From Streptomyces sp. TP-A0874 (lineage in GTDB: Bacteria; Actinomycetota; Actinomycetes; Streptomycetales; Streptomycetaceae), in NCBI RefSeq assembly GCF_001748085.1, contig NZ_BBZK01000005.1:558001-622000 (forward strand): a DNA stretch of 64,000 nucleotides, in the 5' to 3' direction. The notes beneath the pieces were generated by a model. The model searched no databases, was not told where the DNA came from, and was given only the letters and a program-made list of their open reading frames with translations. Of this stretch, positions 9,000-17,045 are shown piece by piece (position 1 is the first letter of the stretch; each line of letters starts with the position of its first letter). The position numbers and the translations under genes were made by a program.

Positions 9000-10844
9000 T
9001 CAGCGCGGACCGTACACCGGGCCGGCGTACGGTCGGGCGGGGGAGAGGTTCTGCCACGCCGCGCGCAGTTCCTGGGCCTTGGTGAGCCGGAGGACGACCA
9101 GGATCGCGAGGACCCCGGCGGGGAGGGTCAACAGGTCGAAGGCGATGTCGGCCACGATGGCCCTCGCCTGCGAGGCATAGCCGCCGCCCTCCGCCTCGTC
9201 CTCCAGGCCGACGTTGATGAAACCCATCACGAACATCGCGCAGAACAGGCCCCACCAGCTGTTCAGCAGCGTGCGGGAGAGCACCGGCGGCCGATCGGGC
9301 AGCAGGCTGGCCGACCAGATGTCGTTGGCGATCTGCTTGGGCAGGTACAACTGGGCCACCGGCGTGAACCAGGCGCCGACCGCCCACCCACGGCTGAATC
9401 GCTGCGGTTCGGAGGCGAACGCCTCCGCGTTCTGCCGGACCCGGTAGAACCACAGCACCCAGAGCAGGACGGTCGCCAGGCCCAGCAGCGAGCCGATCGG
9501 GGCCAGGTGCTCCAGCTTCACCCTCCTCGCCTCCACCGCCGTGCTGGGGCCGAAGCCGCCGCGCTCCGCGAAAGCCGTGGCCAACCAGCAGTTGAGGAGC
9601 AGGTCGAGCACGACGTAGAGCAGCAGGCCGCCCATCACCGCGCTGGCGGCCACCGCGAGGCCGCGCGGAGACGTCCAGCGGCCGGTCGGCAGACGGAAAC
9701 CGGGGCCGCCGTACGGGCCGCCCGGTGACAGCGGGGCGGGGCCGTACGGCGCGTTGTGCGGCGGGAGCATGCTGGCGGCTGACAGGCCGGGCGGCGGCGG
9801 GACCGGCTCCGACAACTGGGGAACCGGGGTCACCGGACGAGGCCCCGGCACCCGGGGATCGGGGAGTGCGGCGGAGCGGTGGGACCGCTCGGAGGCCGGC
9901 GGGGCCGGTGCCTGCGGACTCTCGACGTCCAGCAGTTGCAGCGCCTCCCGGCCCAGCCGGGCGAGCAGTCCGCCGGGCAGCCAGGGCTCGGCGTCGGGGG
10001 CGTCGCCGGGTGAACGGCCCTCGGCGAGCCCCTGGCCGGTGAGGCGGGAGACCTCGGCGAGGGTGAGCCGCTCCGCCGGGTCCTTGGCGAGACAGCCGGA
10101 GACCAGGGCGTGCAGCCGCTCCGGCAGACCCGTGAGGTCGGGCTCCGCCTCGGCGATCCGGTACATCAGGGCGTGCATGCCGCTGTCGATGCTGCCGAAG
10201 GGCTGCCGACCGGTGGCCGCGAAGGCGAGCACCGAGCCCAGGCAGAAGATGTCGCTGGCCGCCGTGACCCGCTCGCCCCGCACCTGCTCCGGGGACATGA
10301 ACCCCGGCGAGCCGATGACCGCGCCGGTCGCGGTCAGCGCGCCGCCGGCGAGCGTCTCCATGCTGCGGGCGATGCCGAAGTCGATGACCCGGGGGCCGTC
10401 CACGGTGATCAGGACGTTGGCCGGCTTGAGGTCACGGTGGACCAGGCCGGCGGTGTGGATGTCCTCCAGGGCGTGCGCCAGTCCGTCGGCGAGGTGGAGC
10501 ACCGAGCGCTCCGGCAGCGGACCGTGGTCGTGCTCGACGACCGCCTCCAGCGACGGCCCGCCTATGTACCCGGTGGCGAACCAGGGGTTGGCGGCCGCGG
10601 TGTCGGCGTCCAGCACCGGAGCCGTCCACCTGCCCCCGACCCGCTGGGCGGCCGCGACCTCCTGGGCGAACCGCTCCCGGAAGTCGCTCCGGGAGGCGAG
10701 TTCGGAGCGGACAAGCTTCACCGCGACGGTCCGGCCGCGCTCCGAACGGGCCAGGTAGACCCGGCCCATCCCGCCCTCACCGAGCCGGCCGAGCAACCGG
10801 TACCCGCCGATCCAACGCGGGTCGTCGGCCCCCAACTGCTGCAT
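9000..10844 (-). CDS. Ser/Thr protein kinase fused to a DUF4328 membrane domain
   Basis: A 614-residue protein. The N-terminal kinase domain has the glycine loop GRLGEGGMGRVY, ATP-binding Lys43 in VAVKLV, catalytic HRDLKPANVLI and DFG (IDFGIAR), all intact. A proline-rich linker (about residues 320-410) leads to a polytopic C-terminal domain. Its YRVRQNAEAF, GAWFTPVAQLYLPKQIANDIW and SWWGLF motifs identify DUF4328. The start is ATG at 10844, with GGAGGAG eight nt before it; the longer frame lacks support. The kinase is probably cytoplasmic with a membrane sensor or effector domain replacing the usual PASTA repeats. Substrate unknown. Confidence 0.9.
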   Translation of the reverse strand: MQQLGADDPRWIGGYRLLGRLGEGGMGRVYLARSERGRTVAVKLVRSELASRSDFRERFAQEVAAAQRVGGRWTAPVLDADTAAANPWFATGYIGGPSLEAVVEHDHGPLPERSVLHLADGLAHALEDIHTAGLVHRDLKPANVLITVDGPRVIDFGIARSMETLAGGALTATGAVIGSPGFMSPEQVRGERVTAASDIFCLGSVLAFAATGRQPFGSIDSGMHALMYRIAEAEPDLTGLPERLHALVSGCLAKDPAERLTLAEVSRLTGQGLAEGRSPGDAPDAEPWLPGGLLARLGREALQLLDVESPQAPAPPASERSHRSAALPDPRVPGPRPVTPVPQLSEPVPPPPGLSAASMLPPHNAPYGPAPLSPGGPYGGPGFRLPTGRWTSPRGLAVAASAVMGGLLLYVVLDLLLNCWLATAFAERGGFGPSTAVEARRVKLEHLAPIGSLLGLATVLLWVLWFYRVRQNAEAFASEPQRFSRGWAVGAWFTPVAQLYLPKQIANDIWSASLLPDRPPVLSRTLLNSWWGLFCAMFVMGFINVGLEDEAEGGGYASQARAIVADIAFDLLTLPAGVLAILVVLRLTKAQELRAAWQNLSPARPYAGPVYGPR

Positions 10845-11144
10845 TGTGCGGCTCCTCCCCCCGTGGACCCGGCCTCTCCTACCGGACGCCCGATCAGGAT
10901 AGAGGGCACCGGCGCGGCGTGGGCCCGGTGTCCACCGGAGCCGACCGGCTGCCTGCCGCGGCGGCCGAGCCACCCCGCCCGGCTGGGCCGGCCGATCGGC
11001 CCCGTCCGGGCGGCCCAGCCGGCTCTGTCCCCCGTGCGAGCTACCCGCAGGTGTCCACGGTGAGGTGACGATTCCGGGCCGCCCGATCCGTAGCGTTCCG
11101 ACCAGTCGCGGCGCTCGAACCGCGGATCCGGTGGAGGAGTCCTC
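10845..11144. other. Intergenic region between divergent kinase and protease genes
   Basis: A 300-bp gap between divergent starts. It holds the kinase ribosome-binding site at its left end, GGAGGAG for the protease at its right end, and a possible -10 TAGCGT near 11088 for the rightward operon. No gene or repeat was seen in it. Confidence 0.5.
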
Positions 11145-11981
11145 ATGAGACTGGTATGGCAGCTCTTGGCCGTCGCGGCGGTCGCCCTGGCGGGGAGTCA
11201 GGCGGTGCGGGCGGTGGAAGGAAATCCGTGGCTCACGCTCGCCCTCGGCGTCCTGACGGCCGTGCTCGCGGTGCTCGTCTACGGGTGGGTGGTCCGGTGG
11301 AGCGAGCGCCGGCCGGCGACGGAGGTGGGTCGGGAAGGTGCTGGACCCGCCATCGGCCGGGGGACGCTGATCGGTGTCGGGCTGTTCGGGGCCGTCATCG
11401 CCAACCTCGCCTTCCTCGGCGGGTACGAGGTCAACGGCCTGGGCTCACCCTCGGGCACGGTGGGGCTGTTCGGCTTCATGGCCGCCGCCGCCGTGACGGA
11501 GGAGCTGATGTTCCGCGGCGTGCTGTTCCGGATCATCGAGGAGCGCACCGGCACCTGGATCGCGCTGTCGCTGACCGCCCTGCTGTTCGGCCTGGTCCAC
11601 CGGATCAACCCGAACGCCAGCTGGTGGGGGGCGATCGCCATCGCGATCGAGGCCGGTGGGATGCTCGCCGCCGCGTACGTCGCCACCCGCAGGCTGTGGC
11701 TGCCGATCGGCCTCCACTTCGGCTGGAACTTCGCCGCCGCGGCCATCTTCAGCACCGAGGTCTCGGGCAACGACACCCCGCAGGGCCTGCTGGACGCCGC
11801 GACATCGGGCCCGACGTTGCTCACCGGCGGCGACTTCGGCCCCGAGGGCAGCCTGTACTCGGTGGCGTTCGGCCTGCTGGCGATGGTCGTGTTCATGTGG
11901 CTGGCCCGCCGCCGTGGCCACCTGATCCCCCGTAACCAGCGTGCTGTCCGCGCCGACGCCACCACTACACTCTCCCGGTGA
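11145..11981 (+). CDS. CPBP-family intramembrane metalloprotease (CAAX/Abi type)
   Basis: A 278-residue integral membrane protein with about eight hydrophobic segments. The family motifs are visible: EELMFRGVLFRIIEE (the EExxxR motif), the HRINPN region, and a second histidine motif LPIGLHFGWNF. These place it in the CPBP (Rce1-like) protease family. The ATG follows GGAGGAGTCCTC. Its stop overlaps the GTG of the next kinase gene (GTGA), so protease, kinase and regulator are co-translated. This suggests the protease acts in the same signalling or resistance response. Confidence 0.9.
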   Translation: MRLVWQLLAVAAVALAGSQAVRAVEGNPWLTLALGVLTAVLAVLVYGWVVRWSERRPATEVGREGAGPAIGRGTLIGVGLFGAVIANLAFLGGYEVNGLGSPSGTVGLFGFMAAAAVTEELMFRGVLFRIIEERTGTWIALSLTALLFGLVHRINPNASWWGAIAIAIEAGGMLAAAYVATRRLWLPIGLHFGWNFAAAAIFSTEVSGNDTPQGLLDAATSGPTLLTGGDFGPEGSLYSVAFGLLAMVVFMWLARRRGHLIPRNQRAVRADATTTLSR

Positions 11982-13132
11982 TCACCATGCGGCGCGCCCC
12001 GGAGCTGTGGCACCGGCTCGACGTCACGCTCCGGGATCTCCTGCTCGGAGTGCTGCTCCTCGCCGGGTCGCTGCTGCCGGTGCTCCACAGCTACGGGACA
12101 CGAATCGGTGACCTGCCGAACCGGCCCTTCGACGCGCTGGCCGTCGTGGCGGTCGCCCTCGAATGCCTCCCGCTCGCCGTGCGCCGGCGGTGGCCGGTCG
12201 TCTGCCTCGCCCTGGTGTCGCTCGGCTTCGCAGCCGACCAGCTCCGTGGCTACCACTCGCTCGCAGGCACCGCGCTGCCCATCGCGCTGCTGAGCGTGGG
12301 CTCCCACCTGGAACGGCGCCGGCGCGCCACCGCGCTGCTCTTCTCCGCGGCGTACGTGCCGCTGGCGATCGCGCTCTCCCGGTTCGGCAGCGGCGAGACA
12401 TGGGACGGCTTCCTGACGTTCTACCTGGCGCTGGCCTTCGCCTGGGGCATCGGGGCGTGGCTGCGCTCCACCCGGGCCATGGAGGCCGAACGCCGCCGCC
12501 GCGTCGCCGAGGACACCCGCGTCGCCGAGCGCACCCGCATCGCCCGCGAGCTGCACGACGTGGTGACCCACCATGTGACGGCGATGGTCGTGCAGGTCGA
12601 GGCGGCACGGTATCTGACCGCCGCGCCCGAGCGCCTGGACCAGACCCTGGCCGCCGTCACCGACACCGGCCGGCGGGCCATCACCGACCTGCGCCACCTG
12701 CTCGACCTGCTCAACCCCGACCACGGCGGCGCGGCGAGGACCTCACCGGTCGGCGGACTCGACACGCTCGTCGAGCAGACCCGCCGGTCCGGGCAGCCGG
12801 TGGAGTTCACCGAGGAGGGCACCCCGGCGGAGTCGTCCGGCAGCGCCGACCTGGTGGCCTACCGGGTCGTGCAGGAGGCCCTGACGAACGCCCTCAAGTA
12901 CGCCCACGGCAGCCGCACCTCCGTCCGGGTGCGCCACGGGGAAGGGGAGATCACGGTGAAGGTCAGCACGGAGGGGTCCGGCCGGCGGGCCGGTTTCCCC
13001 GCCGGGAGCGGTCGGGGACTCGCGGGCCTCCGGGAACGAGTGGATGTCCTGGGCGGCGAGTTCAGCGCGGACTCGGAGACGGGCGGCGGCTTCACGGTTC
13101 GGGCGCGCATCCCCGCGGCGAGTACCTCGTGA
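11978..13132 (+). CDS. Sensor histidine kinase, NarL/DesK type
   Basis: A 384-residue kinase with four to five hydrophobic segments in residues 10-160, then ARELHDVVTHHV (His193) and a GHKL domain (YRVVQEALTNALKYA, GRGLAGLRERVDVLGG). Start is GTG at 11978, overlapping the protease stop. Its own stop overlaps the regulator GTG at 13129. All three genes are coupled through GTGA junctions. Confidence 0.93.
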   Translation: MITMRRAPELWHRLDVTLRDLLLGVLLLAGSLLPVLHSYGTRIGDLPNRPFDALAVVAVALECLPLAVRRRWPVVCLALVSLGFAADQLRGYHSLAGTALPIALLSVGSHLERRRRATALLFSAAYVPLAIALSRFGSGETWDGFLTFYLALAFAWGIGAWLRSTRAMEAERRRRVAEDTRVAERTRIARELHDVVTHHVTAMVVQVEAARYLTAAPERLDQTLAAVTDTGRRAITDLRHLLDLLNPDHGGAARTSPVGGLDTLVEQTRRSGQPVEFTEEGTPAESSGSADLVAYRVVQEALTNALKYAHGSRTSVRVRHGEGEITVKVSTEGSGRRAGFPAGSGRGLAGLRERVDVLGGEFSADSETGGGFTVRARIPAASTS

Positions 13133-13788
13133 CCGCACCGATCCGCGTCCTGGTCTGCGACGACCAGGTGCTGATCCGCACCGGACTGGCGACCATCATC
13201 GACGCCCAGCCCGACCTCCAGGTGGTGGGTGAGTGCGGGGACGGGCAGGCCGCGGTCGACCTCGCCGGTCGGCTCCGGCCGGACGTCGTGGTGATGGACG
13301 TGCGCATGCCGGTGCTCGACGGCATCGAAGCCACCCGGTTGCTGGCCGGTGCCGGGGTGCCGCGCCCCGTCAAAGTACTGGTGGTGACGACCTTCAACCT
13401 CGACGAGTACGTCTACGAGGCGCTGCGCGCGGGGGCCAGCGGGTTCCTGCTCAAGGACGCGCCGCCGGCCCAGCTGCTCCACGGCATCCGCACCGTGGCC
13501 ACGGGGGCGGCACTGCTGGACCCGGAGGTGACCCGCCAGCTCGTGGGCAGGTACGCCGCCCGGATACGGCCCAACGAGGCGACCCGGCAGGATGTCTCGT
13601 TGACCCCGCGGGAGCTGGAGGTCCTCCGGCTGATCGCCGACGGCCGCTCCAACAGCGAGATCGCCGGAACCCTCCTGATCAGCCAGGAGACCGTCAAGAC
13701 CTTCGTCTCCCGCATCCTCACCAAGCTCGATCTCCGCGACCGGGTGCAGGCCGTCGTCTACGCCTACCGCCAGGGCCTGGTCACCTGA
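13129..13788 (+). CDS. NarL/LuxR-family response regulator
   Basis: A 219-residue regulator: receiver domain with acidic pair VCDDQ and phosphoacceptor Asp57 (VVVMDVRMPV), then the LuxR helix-turn-helix (LTPRELEVLRLIADGRSNSEIA, ETVKTFVSRILTKL). The GTG start overlaps the kinase stop. It closely resembles the regulator at 1231-1953, for example the shared TFNLDEYVYEALRAGASG stretch against TFDLDEYVYEALRAGASG, so the two systems are paralogues. Confidence 0.93.
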   Translation: MTAPIRVLVCDDQVLIRTGLATIIDAQPDLQVVGECGDGQAAVDLAGRLRPDVVVMDVRMPVLDGIEATRLLAGAGVPRPVKVLVVTTFNLDEYVYEALRAGASGFLLKDAPPAQLLHGIRTVATGAALLDPEVTRQLVGRYAARIRPNEATRQDVSLTPRELEVLRLIADGRSNSEIAGTLLISQETVKTFVSRILTKLDLRDRVQAVVYAYRQGLVT

Positions 13789-13907
13789 GGCGTGGCCTCG
13801 GAGACGGCACCTGGTCGTGGAGCCCCCTCGGAACCCGCCGGCCCGCCGAGCCCGCGGGCCGCCGGCGGCTGCCGTCGCACGCCTGACAGGGACGAGGGGT
13901 AAGCCCT

Positions 13908-13913
13908 TAGGGT
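13908..13913 (+). promoter_or_regulatory. -10 element for leaderless aminotransferase mRNA
   Basis: TAGGGT ends 7 nt before the ATG at 13921, with CTGACA at 13883-13888 as a -35 (19-bp spacing). Transcription would begin at or one base before the A of the start codon, giving a leaderless mRNA. Confidence 0.65.
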
Positions 13914-13920
13914 GGCCGGC

Positions 13921-15276
13921 ATGGCCTCTCACATCGATCCGCAGGCGGGACAGGCCGTCAAGGCCGCCGACCGAGCCCACGTTTTCCACTCCTGGTCCGC
14001 GCAGGGCCTGATCGACCCGCTGGCGGTGGCCGGTGCCGAAGGCTCGTACTTCTGGGACTACGACGGCAACCGCTACCTCGACTTCTCCTCCCAGCTGGTC
14101 AACACCAACATCGGCCACCAGCACCCGAAGGTCGTCGCCGCGGTCCAGGAGCAGGCCGGGAAGCTCTGCACGATCGCGCCCGGCTTCGCCGTGGACGTCC
14201 GCTCGGAGGCGGCCCGGCTCGTCGCCCGCCGCACCCCGGGTGACCTGGACAAGATCTTCTTCACCAACGGGGGCGCCGAAGCCGTTGAGAACGCCGTCCG
14301 GATGGCCCGGGTGCACACCGGCCGCCCCAAGGTGCTCTCCGCCTACCGCTCGTACCACGGCGCCACCGCGGCGGCCATCAACCTCACCGGCGACCCGCGG
14401 CGTTGGGCGTCCGACACCGCCTCGGCCGGCGTGGTGCACTTCTTCGGCCCCTTCCCGTACCGCTCGAACTTCCACGCCACCAGTGAGGCGGAGGAGGGGC
14501 AGCGGGCGCTCGAGCACCTGGAGCAGCTGATCGCCTTCGAGGGGCCGCAGTCGATCGCCGCGATCATCCTGGAGACGATCGTCGGCACGGCGGGCGTCCT
14601 GGTGCCGCCGCCCGGCTACCTCGCCGGTGTCCGGGAGATCTGCGACCGGTACGGCATCGTCTTCATCCTGGACGAGGTGATGGCGGGCTTCGGCCGCACC
14701 GGCCGCTGGTTCGCCCTCGACCACTTCGACGTCACCCCGGACCTGCTGACCTTCGCCAAGGGCGTCAACTCCGGCTACGTGCCGCTGGGCGGGGTGGCGA
14801 TCTCCGCGGAGATCGCGGCGACCTTCGAGGAGCGCCCCTACCCCGGCGGTCTGACCTACTCCGGCCACCCGCTGGCCTGCGCGTCGGCGGTGGCGACGAT
14901 GAACCTCATGGAGGAGGAGGGGATCGTCGAGCACGCGGCGGAGATCGGCAGCACGGTCATCGGACCGGCGCTGCGGGAGATGGCCCAGCGCCACCCCTCC
15001 GTCGGCGAGGTGCGCGGTATGGGCGTCTTCTGGGCACTGGACCTGGTGAAGGACCCGGAGACCCGGGAACCGCTGGTGCCCTACAACGCCTCCGGGGCGG
15101 CGAACGCGCCGATGGCGGAGTTCGCGGCGGCCTGCAAGCAGGGCGGGCTGTGGCCGTTCGTGAACATGAACCGCACCCATGTGGTGCCGCCGTGCACGAT
15201 CACCGCGGAAGAGGCCAAGGAGGGCCTGGCCATCCTGGACGAGGCGCTGTCGGTGGCCGACGCGCACGTCGGCTGA
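13921..15276 (+). CDS. Class III (omega-type) aminotransferase
   Basis: A 451-residue PLP enzyme of the aspartate aminotransferase superfamily, class III. Visible are the PLP phosphate-binding segment TNGGAEAVENAVRMAR, the cofactor Asp in FILDEVMAGFGRTG, and the Schiff-base lysine in LTFAKGVNSGYVPLGG. It is close to the family annotated as aspartate aminotransferase family, likely acting on beta-alanine, taurine, GABA or putrescine. The ATG at 13921 is preferred over GTG 13912 because of the leaderless promoter spacing. The FCD-type regulator downstream may control it. Confidence 0.92.
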   Translation: MASHIDPQAGQAVKAADRAHVFHSWSAQGLIDPLAVAGAEGSYFWDYDGNRYLDFSSQLVNTNIGHQHPKVVAAVQEQAGKLCTIAPGFAVDVRSEAARLVARRTPGDLDKIFFTNGGAEAVENAVRMARVHTGRPKVLSAYRSYHGATAAAINLTGDPRRWASDTASAGVVHFFGPFPYRSNFHATSEAEEGQRALEHLEQLIAFEGPQSIAAIILETIVGTAGVLVPPPGYLAGVREICDRYGIVFILDEVMAGFGRTGRWFALDHFDVTPDLLTFAKGVNSGYVPLGGVAISAEIAATFEERPYPGGLTYSGHPLACASAVATMNLMEEEGIVEHAAEIGSTVIGPALREMAQRHPSVGEVRGMGVFWALDLVKDPETREPLVPYNASGAANAPMAEFAAACKQGGLWPFVNMNRTHVVPPCTITAEEAKEGLAILDEALSVADAHVG

Positions 15277-15435
15277 GGAGCGGCGAGCGCCGGGCGCACG
15301 GGCCTCCGACGGCCCCCCGCCCGGCGTTCCCCGGGGGAGCCGGGATCGGTCCAATTCCCGGCCGGCTTCGCCTATCGTGATCCGCGGTCCGCGTGCACGG
15401 CGCGGCTCGGAAACGGCGGAAGAGAGATCCCGAAC

Positions 15436-16239
15436 ATGCCCGGCAGCGGCGGTGGCAGAGGTGGCAGCGGCGCCCGATCGGCCGGCGCGGCGAGACCCTC
15501 CCGCACCACGGTCACCCGCAACACGCTGCGGCAGCAGATCGCCGACGCGCTCCGCGACGAGGTGGTGGCCGGCCGGCTGCCGGCCGGGCAGCACGTCAGC
15601 GTCAAGGAGATCGCCGAGCAGTACGGGGTCTCCGCCACCCCGGTGCGGGAGGCGCTGGTCGACCTCTCGGCGCAGGGCCTGATCGACCTGGAGCACCACC
15701 GCGGCTTCCAGGTGCACCGCTTCGGCCCGGAGGATTTCCGGGCCATGGTCGAGGCCCGGACGCTGGTCGTGGAGGCCGTCATCGACCGGATCGACGGCCG
15801 GCGGTCCTCGCCGGCCACCGCGGCCGCGCTGGTCTCCGTGCGGCGCCGCGCCGAGGAGGCCTGCCGCGCCTCGCGCGCCGGCGACCTGGACATCCTCATC
15901 GGTTACGACCTGCGGTTCTGGCGGGAACTGAGCAGCCTGATCGGCAACCAGTACATCTGCGACCTGCTCGACCGGATGCGGGTGCAGGGCTGGGTGTTCA
16001 CCGTTCCCCACCTCCGCCGGAAGTCCGACCTCAAGAGCCGTCTCTGGTGCCGCCACAGGGAACTCGTCGACGCCGTCGAACGCGGTGACGGAGAGGCCAC
16101 CCGGCAGATCATCGCCGACTACGACAACCACGCCCTGGCGCTCCTGGAGGAACTCCCCGCCACGGACGGGACACAGGTCGCCAACGCGCCGCCGACCGGT
16201 GGGGGCGAGCGCGACGCGGGCCTGGCCCCGCTCTCGTGA
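15436..16239 (+). CDS. GntR-family regulator, FadR/FCD type
   Basis: A 267-residue regulator. After a Gly/Ala/Ser-rich N-terminus, the winged helix (LRQQIADALRDEVVAGRLPAG, then VSVKEIAEQYGVSATPVREAL) is followed by an all-helical FCD effector domain (FRAMVEARTLVVEAV, DLRFWRELSSLIGNQY, HRELVDAVERGDGEATRQII). FCD proteins bind small carboxylates, often with a metal. The stop overlaps the GTG of the glycosyltransferase (16236), an unusual coupling of regulator to enzyme. Targets could be the neighbouring aminotransferase or this operon. Confidence 0.92.
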   Translation: MPGSGGGRGGSGARSAGAARPSRTTVTRNTLRQQIADALRDEVVAGRLPAGQHVSVKEIAEQYGVSATPVREALVDLSAQGLIDLEHHRGFQVHRFGPEDFRAMVEARTLVVEAVIDRIDGRRSSPATAAALVSVRRRAEEACRASRAGDLDILIGYDLRFWRELSSLIGNQYICDLLDRMRVQGWVFTVPHLRRKSDLKSRLWCRHRELVDAVERGDGEATRQIIADYDNHALALLEELPATDGTQVANAPPTGGGERDAGLAPLS

Positions 16240-17045
16240 GACCGACGGCCAGCGGGGCCGTGCCGCCGCAGCGGCCTCGGCCCGCCGCCACCGCGCCCCC
16301 GGACCTGTCCGTGATCATCCCCGCCTACAACGAGGAACGGCGGCTCCGGCCCGGCATCGACGAGGTCTGCCGCTACCTCAGGGACGCCGCCCGCCCGGCC
16401 AACTCCCCCCGGTGGGAGGTGATCGTCGTCGACGACGGGTCGACCGACGGCACCGCCGCCATCGCCGAGGAGGCCGCCGCGGACGAGCCGCGGATCCGGA
16501 TACTGCGCGCCCCGGTCAACCGGGGCAAGGGGCACGCCGTACGCATCGGCGTCCGCGCCTCGCGCGGCCGGCGGGTGCTGTTCTGCGACGCCGACCAGGC
16601 GACCCCCATCGAGGAGTTGGCGCTGCTCGACCGGCGGCTGGACGAGGGCTTCGCCGTCGCGATCGGCTCGCGGGCCCGCCCCGACTCCCGAGTGCAGGCC
16701 CGCCAGCATCCGGCCCGGGAACTGCTGGGCAAGGCGGGCAACCAGATCATCCGGGCCCTAGCGGTGCCCGGGGTCCGCGACACCCAGTGCGGATTCAAGC
16801 TCTTCGACGGGGAGAAGGCGCGGACGGCCTTCAGCCGGGCCCGCACCGACGGCTGGGGCTTCGATGTCGAGATTCTGCGGATCTTCCACGAGAACGGCTG
16901 GCCGATCGCCGAGGTACCGGTCCGCTGGTCGCACCGGCCCGGCTCCAAAGTGGGGGCGCTGGACTACGCCAAGGTCCTCGCCGAGGTGGTACGAGTCCGG
17001 CTGCGCACCGCCGCGCCCCGGACGACGACGGGGGGAGAGCGTTGA
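16236..17045 (+). CDS. Family 2 glycosyltransferase, dolichyl-phosphate glucosyltransferase-like
   Basis: A 269-residue GT2 enzyme. The nucleotide-sugar site LSVIIPAYNEERRL, the VVDDGSTDGT motif, and the metal-binding FCDADQATP (DxD) motif are clear. The RDTQCGFKLFDGEKA and WGFDVEILRI motifs are characteristic of polyprenyl-phosphate sugar synthases such as Alg5. It should charge undecaprenyl phosphate at the inner face of the membrane. Start GTG 16236 (GTGA with the regulator). The following multi-pass protein is the natural acceptor-side partner. Confidence 0.9.
   Translation: MRPTASGAVPPQRPRPAATAPPDLSVIIPAYNEERRLRPGIDEVCRYLRDAARPANSPRWEVIVVDDGSTDGTAAIAEEAAADEPRIRILRAPVNRGKGHAVRIGVRASRGRRVLFCDADQATPIEELALLDRRLDEGFAVAIGSRARPDSRVQARQHPARELLGKAGNQIIRALAVPGVRDTQCGFKLFDGEKARTAFSRARTDGWGFDVEILRIFHENGWPIAEVPVRWSHRPGSKVGALDYAKVLAEVVRVRLRTAAPRTTTGGER

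Noticed and set aside
12859..16131. Long minus-strand frame over the regulator, aminotransferase and GntR genes
   Set aside because: It is opposite three well-supported genes and has no recognisable domain.
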